Of a stretch of 5,735 nucleotides of DNA, positions 4,840-5,735 are shown one piece after another; the first letter of the stretch is position 1, and each line of letters starts with the position of its first letter. The notes under the pieces were generated by a model. The model saw nothing but the letters and a program-made list of their open reading frames with translations. It had not been told where the DNA came from and did not search any database. Made by a program: the position numbers and the translations under genes. The DNA is from an uncultured Atopostipes sp. (GTDB lineage: Bacteria > Bacillota > Bacilli > Lactobacillales > Carnobacteriaceae_A): assembly GCA_947296835.1 (NCBI GenBank), contig CAMYQS010000097.1, positions 1 to 5,735 of the forward strand, read 5' to 3'.

Positions 4840-5735
4840 TTATTCGACGATATTTAAATAGACGATTGATGTGATGCGGTAAATAATCCAGTAGATTAAG
4901 GCGAAGCCGACTACGACGCCAACTGTCACAGATAGTAACAACATCTTACTGGTGATTCCAAATAGGATTAACATTTTTTGTAAAATTGGAAATGCGAATG
5001 CCGTGTGCAGTGAAGCAACTAATATTGGCATTGTAAACATCCAAACAATTTGTGATCGTGTTGCTTTTCGAGTGGTCTCTTTATCTAATCCTACTTTTTG
5101 CATGATTTGAATGCGTTCGCGATCATCGTATCCTTCTGAAACTTGTTTGAAGTATGTGATTAACGCTGCACCGATTGTAAACAATCCTCCTAAGAATAAA
5201 CCTAGGAATAAGAATCCACCGTTCATACTCAACCACTCTTCACGGTTAGCCTCTCGTGAATCGTAGAATGCGCCTAATTCTAATCCATGGTCTCCAATTT
5301 TATCATTCATTGTTTGTGCGTAAGATAAGCTTTCATCCTCTGGTACATCCGTCGACCAAAAGATATTAGCCATCCAATTCGTTGAGTATTCATCTTCATT
5401 TGGATTGTAGAATGCGGCTATTTCATCCACAACTTGTGCGTTCGGGACGACAGCGATTAACATGTCAACCAAGTTCACATTCGCGTCTAAATAAATTGGT
5501 AGCTCTTCTAATTCTTTCATTTCAAACGAACGATCACCTAGTTCGAATACATCTGAATCTAAATCTATTCCTGCTGCACGTACGAAAATTTCATCCTCTT
5601 CTAACGTCTCAGATAAACCAGTCGAATTGTTATAATCTTCTAACGGCAGCAGTACGAGCATTTGCGGCATGCTTCCGCCTGTACTTATTTCACGCTTTTT
5701 GAAAGAATTATCTTCAAAGTACCCATATATATCCA
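4840..5735 (-). CDS. FtsX-domain ABC transporter permease, BceB-like, C-terminal part (partial)
   Basis: The reading frame is open to the right edge, so the start is outside; 297 complete residues are visible. An internal ATG at 5670 is not the start, because the frame continues upstream and no ribosome binding site precedes it. Counting back from that Met, residues 1-148 form a hydrophilic, probably extracellular region rich in Asp and Glu. Three membrane segments follow, at about 151-174, 208-228 and 243-266. Between the first two lies the cytoplasmic segment DDRERIQIMQKVGLDKETTR (182-201), typical of FtsX-type permeases that couple to an ATPase. A large extracellular domain before the last three membrane helices is the pattern of BceB-type permeases, many of which act in antimicrobial-peptide sensing or resistance. 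The substrate is not determined here. The ATPase gene may lie upstream, outside the window. Confidence 0.85.
   Translation of the reverse strand, partial: DIYGYFEDNSFKKREISTGGSMPQMLVLLPLEDYNNSTGLSETLEEDEIFVRAAGIDLDSDVFELGDRSFEMKELEELPIYLDANVNLVDMLIAVVPNAQVVDEIAAFYNPNEDEYSTNWMANIFWSTDVPEDESLSYAQTMNDKIGDHGLELGAFYDSREANREEWLSMNGGFLFLGLFLGGLFTIGAALITYFKQVSEGYDDRERIQIMQKVGLDKETTRKATRSQIVWMFTMPILVASLHTAFAFPILQKMLILFGITSKMLLLSVTVGVVVGFALIYWIIYRITSIVYLNIVE

Noticed and set aside
5382..5702. Open plus-strand frame opposite the permease gene
   Set aside because: The low-complexity product rich in Leu, His and Arg is what the complement of an acidic, membrane-protein coding strand gives. No ribosome binding site or family match is visible.

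Overview
The window is AT-rich DNA with strong AGGAGG-type ribosome binding sites, TTG starts and sigma-A-like promoters. It carries an FGGY gluconokinase, RpiR regulators, a VanZ-like protein, a BceB/FtsX-type permease and type II-A-like CRISPR RNA parts. Together these suggest a low-GC Firmicute, most likely in the Lactobacillales (a Carnobacteriaceae, Aerococcaceae or Enterococcaceae relative). The genus cannot be fixed from the sequence alone.

Positions 1-3680 hold a gluconate-use module. Two RpiR-family regulators lie in tandem on the minus strand; the promoter-distal one is cut off by the window edge. They diverge from a plus-strand operon encoding a short (299-residue) decarboxylating 6-phosphogluconate dehydrogenase and a gluconokinase (510 residues from the preferred start). 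The kinase makes 6-phosphogluconate from gluconate, and the dehydrogenase converts it to ribulose 5-phosphate plus CO2. The 140-base divergent region has a near-consensus promoter for the operon and two inverted repeats that could be RpiR operators. A strong hairpin terminator ends the operon. No gluconate transporter is visible.

Positions 3746-4249 (minus) encode a VanZ-like membrane protein with its own good promoter. Positions 4840-5735 (minus) encode the C-terminal part of an FtsX-domain ABC permease, which continues past the window and is followed by a strong terminator.

The 590-base gap between these two membrane-protein genes holds the most notable content: a CRISPR RNA locus without cas genes. 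There are two 36-base CRISPR repeat units (one intact, one degenerate at its end) and two 30-base spacers, with crRNA sense on the minus strand. Running the other way is a convincing tracrRNA: anti-repeat, SpCas9-like 4-nt bulge and 6-bp lower stem, nexus-like hairpin, two further hairpins and a GAAA-loop Rho-independent terminator. The tracrRNA anti-repeat sits exactly in register with the array, one 30-base spacer away, and is identical to the repeat over 28 bases. The simplest reading is a deletion scar: recombination between the tracrRNA anti-repeat and an array repeat removed the whole cas9-cas1-cas2-csn2-leader block. The alternative is a compact mini-locus that works with a Cas9 encoded elsewhere. 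A good minus-strand promoter beyond the tracrRNA terminator could still transcribe the remaining array.
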